DNA from: an uncultured Blautia sp.
GTDB lineage: Bacteria > Bacillota > Clostridia > Lachnospirales > Lachnospiraceae
Direction: 5' to 3'
NCBI GenBank assembly: GCA_934364795.1
Contig: CAKRMK010000005.1
Span: forward strand, 1 to 64,000
DNA: 64,000 bases
In this document: positions 25,699-34,376 of the stretch, piece after piece
How positions within the stretch are numbered: position 1 is the stretch's first letter
Layout: each line of letters begins with the position of its first letter
Position numbers and translations under genes: made by a program
The notes under the pieces: generated by a model
What the model was told of the DNA's origin: nothing
Database searches by the model: none
Seen by the model: only the letters and a program-made list of their open reading frames with translations

Positions 25699-26392
25699 CA
25701 ATGATAAAAGTGCGTTGCCGGTTATTGCAGGTGCGGCAGAATCTGCATTTAAAGCGCAGGGAATATCCGCTGAGGTAACAGGCTACACATCAGGAAAAGA
25801 GCTTCTGAAAGCTGTAGAAACCATACCTTTTCAGATTGTTCTTCTTGATATAGACATGCCGGAGCTGGATGGTATCGAAGTGGGGAAACGCCTGCGGAGC
25901 AAAAATGAAACCATTGAGATCGTTTATGTATCAGAATGTGAAAACAGGGTATTTGAATCTTTTTCTGTATTTCCTTTAGGCTTCGTAAGAAAAAGTAATT
26001 TCCTGAATGACATTGCAGACATTGTGAAACTGTATATTCGGAAATATGCAAAGAAGCAGAAAGCAGATCAGTTGAGATTTACCACCAGAAATTCTGTTCA
26101 GGTGGTAAAAAGAAAACAGATCCGTTATATAGAAGGCTGTGGAAATTATCAACTGGTTTACATAAATGGACAGCCGGAACCACTGGAAATTAAGATGACA
26201 ATGGATAAACTGGAAGAGATCACAGAACCCCTTGGATTTATCCGTATTCATAAGGGGTATCTGGTAAATTATCTGTATATACAGCGAATTCAGTCCAATC
26301 AGATCACTATGAAAGGAGATACCATTCTGCCAGTAGGGCGCAGTAAAGTAAAAGAAGTAAAAAGTAAATATCTGGCACTGCTGGACAGCTGA
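25676..26392 (+). CDS. LytTR-family response regulator
   Basis: DNA-binding partner of the kinase immediately upstream. The ATG at 25676, 7 bp after GGAGAGG, gives 238 residues and begins MLRIALCDND; an in-frame TTG 15 bp earlier is less likely. The receiver domain has the acidic pair at its start (CDND) and phospho-Asp in VLLDIDMPELDG (about residue 56). The LytTR domain occupies roughly 135-235 (IRYIEGCGNYQLVY, FIRIHKGYLVNY). The paralog at 7565-8290 has the same architecture. Confidence 0.92.
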   Translation: MLRIALCDNDKSALPVIAGAAESAFKAQGISAEVTGYTSGKELLKAVETIPFQIVLLDIDMPELDGIEVGKRLRSKNETIEIVYVSECENRVFESFSVFPLGFVRKSNFLNDIADIVKLYIRKYAKKQKADQLRFTTRNSVQVVKRKQIRYIEGCGNYQLVYINGQPEPLEIKMTMDKLEEITEPLGFIRIHKGYLVNYLYIQRIQSNQITMKGDTILPVGRSKVKEVKSKYLALLDS

Positions 26393-26437
26393 AAGGACAT
26401 TGCATCAGATGCCGGCTCCAGCGAATCAGTTTCAGAT

Positions 26438-26470
26438 GTCGTTCGTCAATGACGAACGGCATTTTTGTAT
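26438..26470 (+). terminator. Rho-independent terminator after the LytTR operon
   Basis: GTCGTTCGTCAATGACGAACGGC forms a 10-bp stem (26438-26460) followed by ATTTTTGTATTTTT. Confidence 0.88.
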
Positions 26471-26474
26471 TTTT

Positions 26475-26504
26475 ATGCAGTTTGTAAATGGAAAAATGCA
26501 GTTT
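26475..26504 (+). promoter_or_regulatory. LytTR-type direct repeat upstream of the secreted GH3 gene
   Basis: ATGCAGTTT occurs at 26475-26483 and again at 26496-26504, a 21-bp period. LytTR regulators such as AgrA bind two 9-bp direct repeats (ACAGTTAAG-like) separated by 12 bp, the same geometry and a similar core (CAGTT). The second copy continues CAGTTTCTCAC, close to a VirR box. The pair sits 33 bp upstream of the candidate -35. Confidence 0.6.
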
Positions 26505-26536
26505 CTCACTATAAAATGCCGGATGTCAAGGAATCA

Positions 26537-26565
26537 TTGTAAAAACTCTTTTGTCATGTTTTAAT
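26537..26565 (+). promoter_or_regulatory. Candidate promoter of the secreted GH3 gene
   Basis: TTGTAA (26537-26542) and TTTAAT (26560-26565) are 17 bp apart. The imperfect -35 fits an activator-dependent promoter downstream of the LytTR repeats. Confidence 0.5.
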
Positions 26566-26627
26566 AAAGTCACTTCAAGGAAGTACATAAAAATAAACAA
26601 ATTATACAATGAAGAAAGGGGATTTAC

Positions 26628-29045
26628 ATGAAAAAGAGAATGAATGTGCTGATGGCAATGAGCCTTGCAGCCACTATGATCATGAGTCCGGTAGCAGCTT
26701 TTGCAGAGGAAACAACAGCATCTGACGGAGCAAAATGGTCCGAAGAGGAAACAGCAGATGGCTGGATGAAGGTTACAAATGAAGATGGAAAAACACTTGG
26801 TTATTCCAAAGATTCCGGTGTAACAATTATTGAGCAGGACGGATATGCATTCAAAGACCTTGACCAGGATGGTGAGCTGGATGTATATGAGGACTGGAGA
26901 GAGGATGCCACAACACGAGCAGAGGATCTTGCTTCCAAAATGACAGGTGAGGAAATTGCTCCTCTTTTAACACACGGTGGCTGGTCTTCTTTTGGTAAAG
27001 ATGTAGGAGCTGATGAGGAATATCTGGAAGCCGGCGGCCGTGCCGGTGTTACCCGTTCCGCGGGAAATGAAGGAAACACAGAGATGGCAGTAAGCTGGAA
27101 CAATGCACTGCAGGAATATGCAGAGAAAAACGGCGGATATGGTGTTCCAGTTACCATCAGTATTGACCCGAACTACATTTCAGGAGTAATTGATAAAAAT
27201 GGTATTGGTGCAACAATGAGCACAGAGGATGCTACAGAAGCAGCGAAATTACATTCCCAGTCTTACCGTGCAGTTGGTGTTACCATGTTACTTGGACCGC
27301 AGGTAGATGTTGCATCTGAATCCTCCTGGGATCGTTCATCAGGAACATTCTCCGAAGATCCGGCTCTGAACCGTGATCTTGCAAATGCGTATATTTCCGG
27401 TTTACAGTCAACCTATGATGAAGAGGGAAATGACCTTGGATGGGGCGATGATTCTGTAGTTGCAATTGTAAAACATTATGTAGGTGCAGGCGCTTCCGAA
27501 GGTGGAAGAAATGATCATTTCGATTCTGGTAAATATACTGTTTTCCCAAGCAATAATTTTGCAGCACATCTGATCCCGTTCTTTGACGGAGCATTTAACC
27601 TGACAAGTTCTACAGGAAAAGCCGGTGGTGTAATGCCAAACTATGGTATTTCCTATTCAGAAGATGGTTCTCTTGGTGATGAAGTCGGTGGTGCTTACAG
27701 TGAGTTTAAGATGAACCTCCTTCGTGACAATGGTTATGATGGATTCGTTCTTACTGACTGGCAGATTACAGAAGATGCAGACGGTGCGATGGGTTCCCGT
27801 GCATACGGTGTTGAGGATCTGACACAGGGAGAAAGATTTGCAAAACTGTTTGAAAATGGTGTTGACCAGGTTGGTGGAACCAGCAATACAGAAGCAGCAG
27901 TTGAAGGATACCAGATCATGGTAGAGGACCTTGGCGAGGAAGAAGCACTTGCAACCATGAGAGAACATGCTGCAAAATTCTTTGTAACCCAGATCAATAC
28001 CGGACTTTTTGAAAATCCATATCTTGATACAGCAGAGTCTACCGCAGTGGCATGGAGCGATGAGGTAAAAGCAGAAGGCGTTGAATTACAGAAGAAATCA
28101 GTTGTTATGCTGAAGAACTCTGACAACACAATCAAAGCATATGATGAAACAGCAGAGAAACCAACCCTGTATGTGCCATATACATATAAATCAAGCGGAT
28201 CAGCATGGATGGGCTATACCTACAGCTGCGAGCCGGTTATTGACATTGAGAAAGCCAGTGAATATTACAATGTTGTAACAGACAGTGTAGGAGATCCAAG
28301 TGGTACAGATGATGACGGAAATGCAATTTATGTTGCTGATGATATTATCCGTGCATCAGCAGAAGATATTGCAACCTGTGACTACGCAATTGTAACAATG
28401 AGTGCACCATATACAGACGGTACTACAGATGAGGATGGAAATTATCTACCAGCTTCCATGCAGTTCGAAGAATATACTGCAGAGACAGCACCGGAAGAAG
28501 CACAGGCAAATGGTACTGAAGTTGTTGAAATGGCAGACGGATATTATGGAACAACTACACAGGAAGTAGAAGAGGATCGTTCCTATCAGGGAGCAACAAC
28601 AGCACAGGCAAGCAACTATGGTGAATATGAGACTCTGAAATATGTAGACAGCGTAGTAAGCGATGATTGTAAAGTAATCGTAAGTGTTGGATCCAATTCT
28701 TCTGCAGCAATGGTTTGGACAGAGGTTGAGCCACTTGCAGACGCAATTTTCTGGAGTGATGGTGAAATGACTTATGATGATGAAGTTCTTCTTTCCCTTA
28801 TGACAGGACAGACAGAACCAAGCGGTTTACTGGTAAAACAGCAGCCTGCAAGCATGGAAGCAGTAGAAGCACAGCAGGAGGATGTTCCAAGAGATGTTGA
28901 ATGCTATGTAGACGCTGACGGAAATACTTATGACTTTGCATATGGACTTAACTGGTCTGGCGTGATCAATGATGAGCGTGTAACTACATACAGCGCAGAT
29001 CCTCTTACAACACCGGAGACAATTACTTATACAGCAGCAGAGTAA
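26628..29045 (+). CDS. Secreted glycoside hydrolase family 3 enzyme
   Basis: Retaining exo-acting beta-glycosidase (beta-glucosidase or beta-xylosidase type). A signal peptide runs to about residue 26 (SPVAAFA-EE). After a 60-residue spacer comes the GH3 N-terminal TIM barrel, with KHYVGAGASEGGRNDHF (about 280-300) and nucleophile D377 in FVLTDW. The C-terminal alpha/beta sandwich runs from about residue 480 to 780 and ends without an FnIII-like or anchoring domain. 805 residues in all. GAAAGGGG precedes the ATG. The LytTR repeat upstream and the two-component operon before it suggest induction by that system. The next gene is another GH3 with reversed domain order. Confidence 0.9.
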   Translation: MKKRMNVLMAMSLAATMIMSPVAAFAEETTASDGAKWSEEETADGWMKVTNEDGKTLGYSKDSGVTIIEQDGYAFKDLDQDGELDVYEDWREDATTRAEDLASKMTGEEIAPLLTHGGWSSFGKDVGADEEYLEAGGRAGVTRSAGNEGNTEMAVSWNNALQEYAEKNGGYGVPVTISIDPNYISGVIDKNGIGATMSTEDATEAAKLHSQSYRAVGVTMLLGPQVDVASESSWDRSSGTFSEDPALNRDLANAYISGLQSTYDEEGNDLGWGDDSVVAIVKHYVGAGASEGGRNDHFDSGKYTVFPSNNFAAHLIPFFDGAFNLTSSTGKAGGVMPNYGISYSEDGSLGDEVGGAYSEFKMNLLRDNGYDGFVLTDWQITEDADGAMGSRAYGVEDLTQGERFAKLFENGVDQVGGTSNTEAAVEGYQIMVEDLGEEEALATMREHAAKFFVTQINTGLFENPYLDTAESTAVAWSDEVKAEGVELQKKSVVMLKNSDNTIKAYDETAEKPTLYVPYTYKSSGSAWMGYTYSCEPVIDIEKASEYYNVVTDSVGDPSGTDDDGNAIYVADDIIRASAEDIATCDYAIVTMSAPYTDGTTDEDGNYLPASMQFEEYTAETAPEEAQANGTEVVEMADGYYGTTTQEVEEDRSYQGATTAQASNYGEYETLKYVDSVVSDDCKVIVSVGSNSSAAMVWTEVEPLADAIFWSDGEMTYDDEVLLSLMTGQTEPSGLLVKQQPASMEAVEAQQEDVPRDVECYVDADGNTYDFAYGLNWSGVINDERVTTYSADPLTTPETITYTAAE

Positions 29046-29060
29046 ATAAGAGCAAAAAGA

Positions 29061-29100
29061 AAAAGCGGTCTGCCTACCCGAAAGCAGGCCGCTTTCTTTA
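29061..29100 (+). terminator. Terminator between the two GH3 genes
   Basis: AAAGCGGTCTGC (29062-29073) pairs with GCAGGCCGCTTT (29084-29095), followed by CTTTAAG. Read-through could still supply the membrane GH3 gene, whose own promoter I could not identify. Confidence 0.8.
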
Positions 29101-29147
29101 AGAAAACAAGAATAAAAAAGATTTATGAGAATAAAAGGAGTTAAACA

Positions 29148-32100
29148 ATGATCGACCTATTAGTCAATATGCTTTCTCCCATTTTTGTTCCAATGGGTGT
29201 CAGTATTGCAGACCTGACTTCTTATCTTACCATGTGTAAAAATTATGTATATGCGATTCTGGTACTGATTGTTGCTTTGATCGTAATACAGGTTGGAACA
29301 CACTTTGTGGTAAAAAAAGGAACACGTCATATTGTACGCTGGACCTCTGCCCTTGCCTTTGTACTTTCAGTGGTACTTGTGGCAAACCTGGTCTGCTTCG
29401 GACCTTTGTACAACAATATTTCCGGAGCTTTAAATGCAACAAGTGTTGATCTGAATGAAGATACAGAGCAGCAGAGTAAAGATACTATCAAACAGGTTGG
29501 AGAAGAAGGCCTTGTACTGGTAAAAAATGACGGACTTCTTCCTCTTTCAGAAGATGTGACCTCCTTAAACGTATTTGGCTGGGACTCTACGAATCCTCTT
29601 TTCGGAGGTGTTGGTTCCGGTTCTTCTGATGGATCTTCAGCAGTAGGAATTCTTCAGTCCTTACAGGATGCCGGTTATCAGACCAATGAAGAACTGACAA
29701 AGATGTATACCGACTATCGCAGTGACCGTCCCGGAATTTCCATGAGCGCACAGGACTGGACTCTGCCGGAACCTACTGTAGACTACTACACAGATGAAAT
29801 TATGTCTGATGCGAAGAGCTTTTCCAATACAGCTGTGATCACCATTGGACGAAGCGGTGGTGAGGGTGCAGACCTTCCACAGGATATGAATGCAGTTATC
29901 AATGGAACTTATGACATTGCAAAGGATGTAAGTGTAGGTGCCAAGGGAAAAGAAAACCTGAACTATCAGTACATGAAAGGTACTTATACAAATAATGGAG
30001 ATTATGATGATTTTGACGAAGGAGAGCATTATCTTCAGCTTTCCAATACAGAGGAAGCAATGATCGATCTTGTATGCTCTAACTTTGAAAATGTCATTAT
30101 TGTTATAAATTCCAACAATACCATGGAGCTTGACTGGGTAGATGATTATGATTCTATCGGTGCTGTTATCCTGGCTCCGGGAACAGGTGAAACCGGTATG
30201 TCAGCACTGGGCGAAATTATTAATGGTACTGTAAATCCATCTGGAAAAACAGCAGATACATTTGTAAAGGATCTTACACAGACACCAACTTATAATAATT
30301 TTGGTAATTTCTCCTATGAAAATGTAAAAGACCTGAAAAAGACCATTGCAAAAAAAGACGGTGCTTATCAGGGAAATATGGCTTTTGTAAACTATGTGGA
30401 AGGAATTTATGTAGGATATAAATTCTATGAAACAGCAGCAGAAGAAGGCCTGATCCAATATGATGATTATGTAAAATATCCATTTGGATACGGACTTTCC
30501 TATACTACTTTCTCCCAGGAAATGAAAGACTTTGAAGTGGGAGAGGATGCAGTTACCTTTAATGTGGAAGTTACCAATACCGGAGACGTTGCCGGAAAAG
30601 ATGTAGTAGAAGTTTATTACACTCCACCATATACAAACGGTGGCATTGAGAAAGCTTCTGTGAATCTGATCCAGTATGAAAAAACGGAAAACCTGGAGCC
30701 TGGTGACAGCCAGACAATTGCATTTAGCATTCCTCTTGAAGATATGGCATCTTATGACAGCCAGTGTATCAAAACTGAAAATGGTGGATATGTCCTGGAA
30801 GCAGGAGATTACAATATTTCCATACGCTCTGATTCTCATACTGTTCTGGATGAAGAGACATTTACCCTCGATGAAGATATTGACTACAGCCAGACAGGAC
30901 GTTCCACAGATGGTGTGGCTGCTACCAATCATTTTGCAGATTATTCTACAGGAACTGCTACTTATTTATCCCGTGCAGATGGATTTGCAAATTATGAAGA
31001 AGCAACTGCAGCACCAGCAGAAGAGGCTTACCAGATGGATGAGGAAACAATGGCACTTATGGAATCTGTGTCTACAGCATCCTATGACAGCACACTTACC
31101 GATAATGCAGATGATACAATGCCCACTACCGGTGCAGATAATGGACTGAAATTATCTGATCTTACAGGAAAGTCTTATGACGATGAGGATTGGGACAAGC
31201 TTCTGGACGAGATGAGCATTGATGATATGGTAAATCTGGTAAATGTTGGAGGATGGCAGACAGTAGAAATTTCCTCTATTGGAAAGGTTGCAACCTCTGA
31301 CTGTGACGGTCCTGCAGGTGTGAGCAACTTTGTAACCGGAGTTTATGGTACTGCATATCCGTCAGAGGTACTGATGGCACAGACATGGAATAAAGACCTT
31401 CTTTATCTGGTAGGTGCATCCATGGGACAGGAGTACAAGGATGCGAATAACTATGGCTGGTACGGACCTGCAATGAACCTTCACCGCTCTGCTTTTGCAG
31501 GAAGAAACTTTGAGTATTATTCGGAAGATTCTGTACTGTCCGGTTATCTGGCAGCAGCGGAAGTAAACGGTGCAGCAACCCAGGGCGTTTATGCATATAT
31601 CAAGCATTTTGCATTAAATGACCAGGAAACAAACCGCTGTTCCTTCCTTCTTACGTTTGCAACAGAGCAGACAATCCGTGAAACATACCTGAAACCATTT
31701 GAAATGGCTGTGAAGAATTTCACAGGAACTGCACAGGCGGTAATGTCCTCCTATAACTTTATCGGTACGGTTGCAAGCTGTAACAATTCTGCACTTTTGA
31801 ATACAGTTCTCCGTGATGAGTGGGGATTCGTCGGAATGGTCATTACAGACTATAACGGTTCCTATGGATATCAGACAACAGATAACTGTATCAAAAACGG
31901 AAATGATCTGATGCTTGGATATGGCACAGCAGAGTCTAACCAGCTGAACACAGAAAGTGCCACAACAGTTCAGGCAATGCGTCAGGCATGTAAGAATATT
32001 CTGTATACCATTGCAAACAGCGGCTATTATGTAGACAGCACTGCTGCAGAGGTTTCTACAGATGGTTTAAGCAAAATGCAGGTTATGTTCTACACAATTG

Positions 32101-32207
32101 ATGCAATTGTAGCAGTGATCGCATTACTGGCAGAGGCACTGGTTCTGGTTCGCTTCTTTATTAAGAGAAAAAAAGCCAGTACGAAAGTAACTGTGGAAAA
32201 AGAATAA
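29148..32207 (+). CDS. Membrane-anchored GH3 enzyme with reversed domain order
   Basis: Predicted cell-surface beta-glycosidase of 1019 residues. Two membrane segments (about 33-55 and 63-88) flank a basic loop (KKGTRHIVR). Then come the GH3 C-terminal-type domain (about 105-430, EEGLVLVKNDGLLPL), an FnIII-like domain (about 455-560, YGLSYTTF then VEVTNTGDVAGKDVVEVYY) and the catalytic TIM barrel (about 680-960), with TSDCDGPAG, RNFEYYSEDS, KHFALNDQETNR and nucleophile D901 in MVITDY. A third membrane segment (about 985-1008) ends in a basic tail (KRKKAS). By the positive-inside rule, the enzyme body lies outside. The swapped order is a known GH3 subclass; the three-helix anchoring is less usual. 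AAAAGGAG precedes the ATG. Confidence 0.9.
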   Translation: MIDLLVNMLSPIFVPMGVSIADLTSYLTMCKNYVYAILVLIVALIVIQVGTHFVVKKGTRHIVRWTSALAFVLSVVLVANLVCFGPLYNNISGALNATSVDLNEDTEQQSKDTIKQVGEEGLVLVKNDGLLPLSEDVTSLNVFGWDSTNPLFGGVGSGSSDGSSAVGILQSLQDAGYQTNEELTKMYTDYRSDRPGISMSAQDWTLPEPTVDYYTDEIMSDAKSFSNTAVITIGRSGGEGADLPQDMNAVINGTYDIAKDVSVGAKGKENLNYQYMKGTYTNNGDYDDFDEGEHYLQLSNTEEAMIDLVCSNFENVIIVINSNNTMELDWVDDYDSIGAVILAPGTGETGMSALGEIINGTVNPSGKTADTFVKDLTQTPTYNNFGNFSYENVKDLKKTIAKKDGAYQGNMAFVNYVEGIYVGYKFYETAAEEGLIQYDDYVKYPFGYGLSYTTFSQEMKDFEVGEDAVTFNVEVTNTGDVAGKDVVEVYYTPPYTNGGIEKASVNLIQYEKTENLEPGDSQTIAFSIPLEDMASYDSQCIKTENGGYVLEAGDYNISIRSDSHTVLDEETFTLDEDIDYSQTGRSTDGVAATNHFADYSTGTATYLSRADGFANYEEATAAPAEEAYQMDEETMALMESVSTASYDSTLTDNADDTMPTTGADNGLKLSDLTGKSYDDEDWDKLLDEMSIDDMVNLVNVGGWQTVEISSIGKVATSDCDGPAGVSNFVTGVYGTAYPSEVLMAQTWNKDLLYLVGASMGQEYKDANNYGWYGPAMNLHRSAFAGRNFEYYSEDSVLSGYLAAAEVNGAATQGVYAYIKHFALNDQETNRCSFLLTFATEQTIRETYLKPFEMAVKNFTGTAQAVMSSYNFIGTVASCNNSALLNTVLRDEWGFVGMVITDYNGSYGYQTTDNCIKNGNDLMLGYGTAESNQLNTESATTVQAMRQACKNILYTIANSGYYVDSTAAEVSTDGLSKMQVMFYTIDAIVAVIALLAEALVLVRFFIKRKKASTKVTVEKE

Positions 32208-32232
32208 AACAGGAATAAAATGGAAAGGGCTT

Positions 32233-32940
32233 ATGGTACGTTTAGCGATAGTAGAAGATGAAAAAATATATGCAGACAATATTGTAGAGTATCTGGAAAA
32301 ATTCCAGCTGGAAACAGGATATGAGATTGAAACCACCTGGTTTCAGGATGGATGCGACATTGCAGAAAAATATGAATGTAATTTTGATATTATTCTGATG
32401 GATATTCAGATGAAGTTTATGGACGGAATGACTGCCGCAAAGAAAATCAGGGCACTGGACGGTGAAGTTGTAATTGTTTTTCTCACAAATATGACAGACT
32501 ATGCCATCCGCGGCTATGAAGTGGGGGCAATGGATTACATTGTAAAGCCGGTTGCATATTTTGCATTTTGTGAAACCTTAAAAAGGGCACTGAAGAAAAT
32601 AAAACATAAGACTTCAAATTATATATCTGTTCCAGTAGAAAGTGGAATCCAGAAGCTGGATATTTCGTCTATCTGCTATGTAGAAAGCTACGGTCACAAG
32701 CTATTGTACAAGCTGCCGGAAGCAGAAGTTCAGTCAAGCGGGACTATGAATAAGTTGGAAAGTATTCTGATCCCTTATGGATTTTACCGAAACAGTAAAA
32801 GTTTTCTGGTGAATCTGGAATATGTGGAAAGCATACAAAGAAATGAATGTATGGTTCATGGTGTACGACTTCCGGTAAGCAGGATCAAGAAAAAAGAGTT
32901 TACGCATGTTTTACTGAATCATATGAGTGCGGTAATGTAA
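32233..32940 (+). CDS. LytTR-family response regulator without adjacent kinase
   Basis: A 235-residue regulator with a receiver domain (acidic start VEDEK; phospho-Asp in ILMDIQMKFMDG, about residue 56; lysine in YIVKPV) and a LytTR domain (about 130-228, ICYVESYGHKLLYK, FYRNSKSFLVNLEYV). It starts 25 bp after the membrane GH3 gene and is probably in the same operon. No kinase gene lies beside it; either one of the two LytTR kinases in the window or an unlinked one must serve it. A terminator follows at once. Confidence 0.9.
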   Translation: MVRLAIVEDEKIYADNIVEYLEKFQLETGYEIETTWFQDGCDIAEKYECNFDIILMDIQMKFMDGMTAAKKIRALDGEVVIVFLTNMTDYAIRGYEVGAMDYIVKPVAYFAFCETLKRALKKIKHKTSNYISVPVESGIQKLDISSICYVESYGHKLLYKLPEAEVQSSGTMNKLESILIPYGFYRNSKSFLVNLEYVESIQRNECMVHGVRLPVSRIKKKEFTHVLLNHMSAVM

Positions 32941-32941
32941 A

Positions 32942-33005
32942 AACGCCAGAAGCGAAGTTGAAAATACATGTAGAAATGTTATTTTTAACTTCGCTTTTGG
33001 GCGTT
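32942..33005. terminator. Strong terminator, probably bidirectional
   Basis: AACGCCAGAAGCGAAGTTGA (from 32942) is complementary to the stretch ending TTCGCTTTTGGGCGTT (33005) over about 20 bp, with an AT-rich inner stem. It lies between convergent genes. Confidence 0.8.
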
Positions 33006-33050
33006 AATTGATGTAAATATAAAAGCTTCTATGAAAAATATGCTGATTTA

Positions 33051-34184
33051 TCAGATTTTTTTCAGTTCATAATTTCTTGTACCAAGTCCAATTTTTTCTC
33101 CATGATCCAAAGTCGCTTCCCACTCAACATTAGGATTGGAATCCATAAAGTGATTATGATGGCAGTGCCAGTCTGGTTTTGCAAGGTTATCGCCAAGTTG
33201 GCTGTTTCGGATTGGCTGTGCTGCAAGGCAGGCATCTACACAGGCCTGATCAAGTGCGATAGGATCAAAGCTTGCGAACATTCCGATATCTGGAAGGATC
33301 GGTGCATCATTTTCTCCGTGGCAGTCACAGTTTGGACTGATATCCTGAACCAGGGAAATATGGAAACAGGGCCGTCCGTGACAGACTGCCTGTGCGTACT
33401 CTGTCATTTTGCGGCAAAGAAGTTCATTAGAATTGCTGTGAGGATTATGGATTGCATCGAAATTGCAGGCACCGATACAACGGCCGCAGCCCTTACATTT
33501 CTCATAATCAATAACTGCTTTTTTCTCCGGATATGTAATGGCATCGCTTCCACATTCCTTTGAACAGCGTTTGCAGCCTCGACAAAGATCTGTATTGATC
33601 ACTGGTTTTCCACTGTTGTGCTGTGCCATTTTTCCGGCGCGGCTTCCGCAGCCCATTCCAATATTCTTGATAGTACCGCCAAAGCCAGTAGCTTCATGCC
33701 CTTTAAAATGAGTAAGACTGATAAAAACATCTGCATCCATAATGGCACGGCCAATTCTGGCAGTCTGGCAGTATTGTGCATTTTCTACAGGGATTTCCAC
33801 ATCATCTGTACCGCGAAGTCCGTCGCCAATAATGATCTGACAGCCAGTGGTAGTTGTATTAAAACCATTAAGATTAGCGCAGTCCATATGCTCCAAAGCG
33901 TTCTTTCGGCTTCCTGGATACAGGGTGTTACAGTCTGTCAGGAAAGGTAAGCCTCCCTGCTCTTTACATAAATCTGCAACAACCTTTGCATAGTTAGGAC
34001 GGAGAAAAGCAAGATTTCCCAGTTCACCAAAATGCATTTTAATAGCAACAAATTTGCCCTCCATGTCAATGTCACGGATTCCTGCTGCAATGCAGAGCTT
34101 CTTTAGTTTGTCAAGCTGGCTGGTGCCTAATTTGCAGCGGAAATCAGTAAAATAAACAGTTGATTTTTCCACGATATCCCTCAT
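33051..34184 (-). CDS. DUF362 protein with two [4Fe-4S] ferredoxin motifs
   Basis: A 377-residue cytoplasmic iron-sulfur protein of the DUF362 family, common in anaerobes; its reaction is unknown. The DUF362 core surrounds two clostridial-type cluster motifs: C201-x2-C-x2-C-x3-C211 (CRGCKRCSKEC) and C230-x2-C-x2-C-x3-C240 (CKGCGRCIGAC). Further conserved parts include KMHFGELGN, DCNTLYPGSR and THFKGHEATGFGG. An electron-transfer or metal-linked role is a guess. It is monocistronic and converges on the LytTR gene, with a shared terminator. Confidence 0.88.
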   Translation of the reverse strand: MRDIVEKSTVYFTDFRCKLGTSQLDKLKKLCIAAGIRDIDMEGKFVAIKMHFGELGNLAFLRPNYAKVVADLCKEQGGLPFLTDCNTLYPGSRKNALEHMDCANLNGFNTTTTGCQIIIGDGLRGTDDVEIPVENAQYCQTARIGRAIMDADVFISLTHFKGHEATGFGGTIKNIGMGCGSRAGKMAQHNSGKPVINTDLCRGCKRCSKECGSDAITYPEKKAVIDYEKCKGCGRCIGACNFDAIHNPHSNSNELLCRKMTEYAQAVCHGRPCFHISLVQDISPNCDCHGENDAPILPDIGMFASFDPIALDQACVDACLAAQPIRNSQLGDNLAKPDWHCHHNHFMDSNPNVEWEATLDHGEKIGLGTRNYELKKI

Positions 34185-34376
34185 TTCTAATGTTATTTTA
34201 TATCATATTATTGTTAAGATCTTTAAAATGTCAAGTTGTTTTTTTACGATTGAAAGAAAAGTGCAACATATTTAAAATACTCTGCAAAAAAATACATTTA
34301 AAAATCCCTTTCAAAAGTGTATTCTAAATTTATCAAAAACAAAGAAACAAAATCAAAAAAAGGGAGGCTTTAAAAA

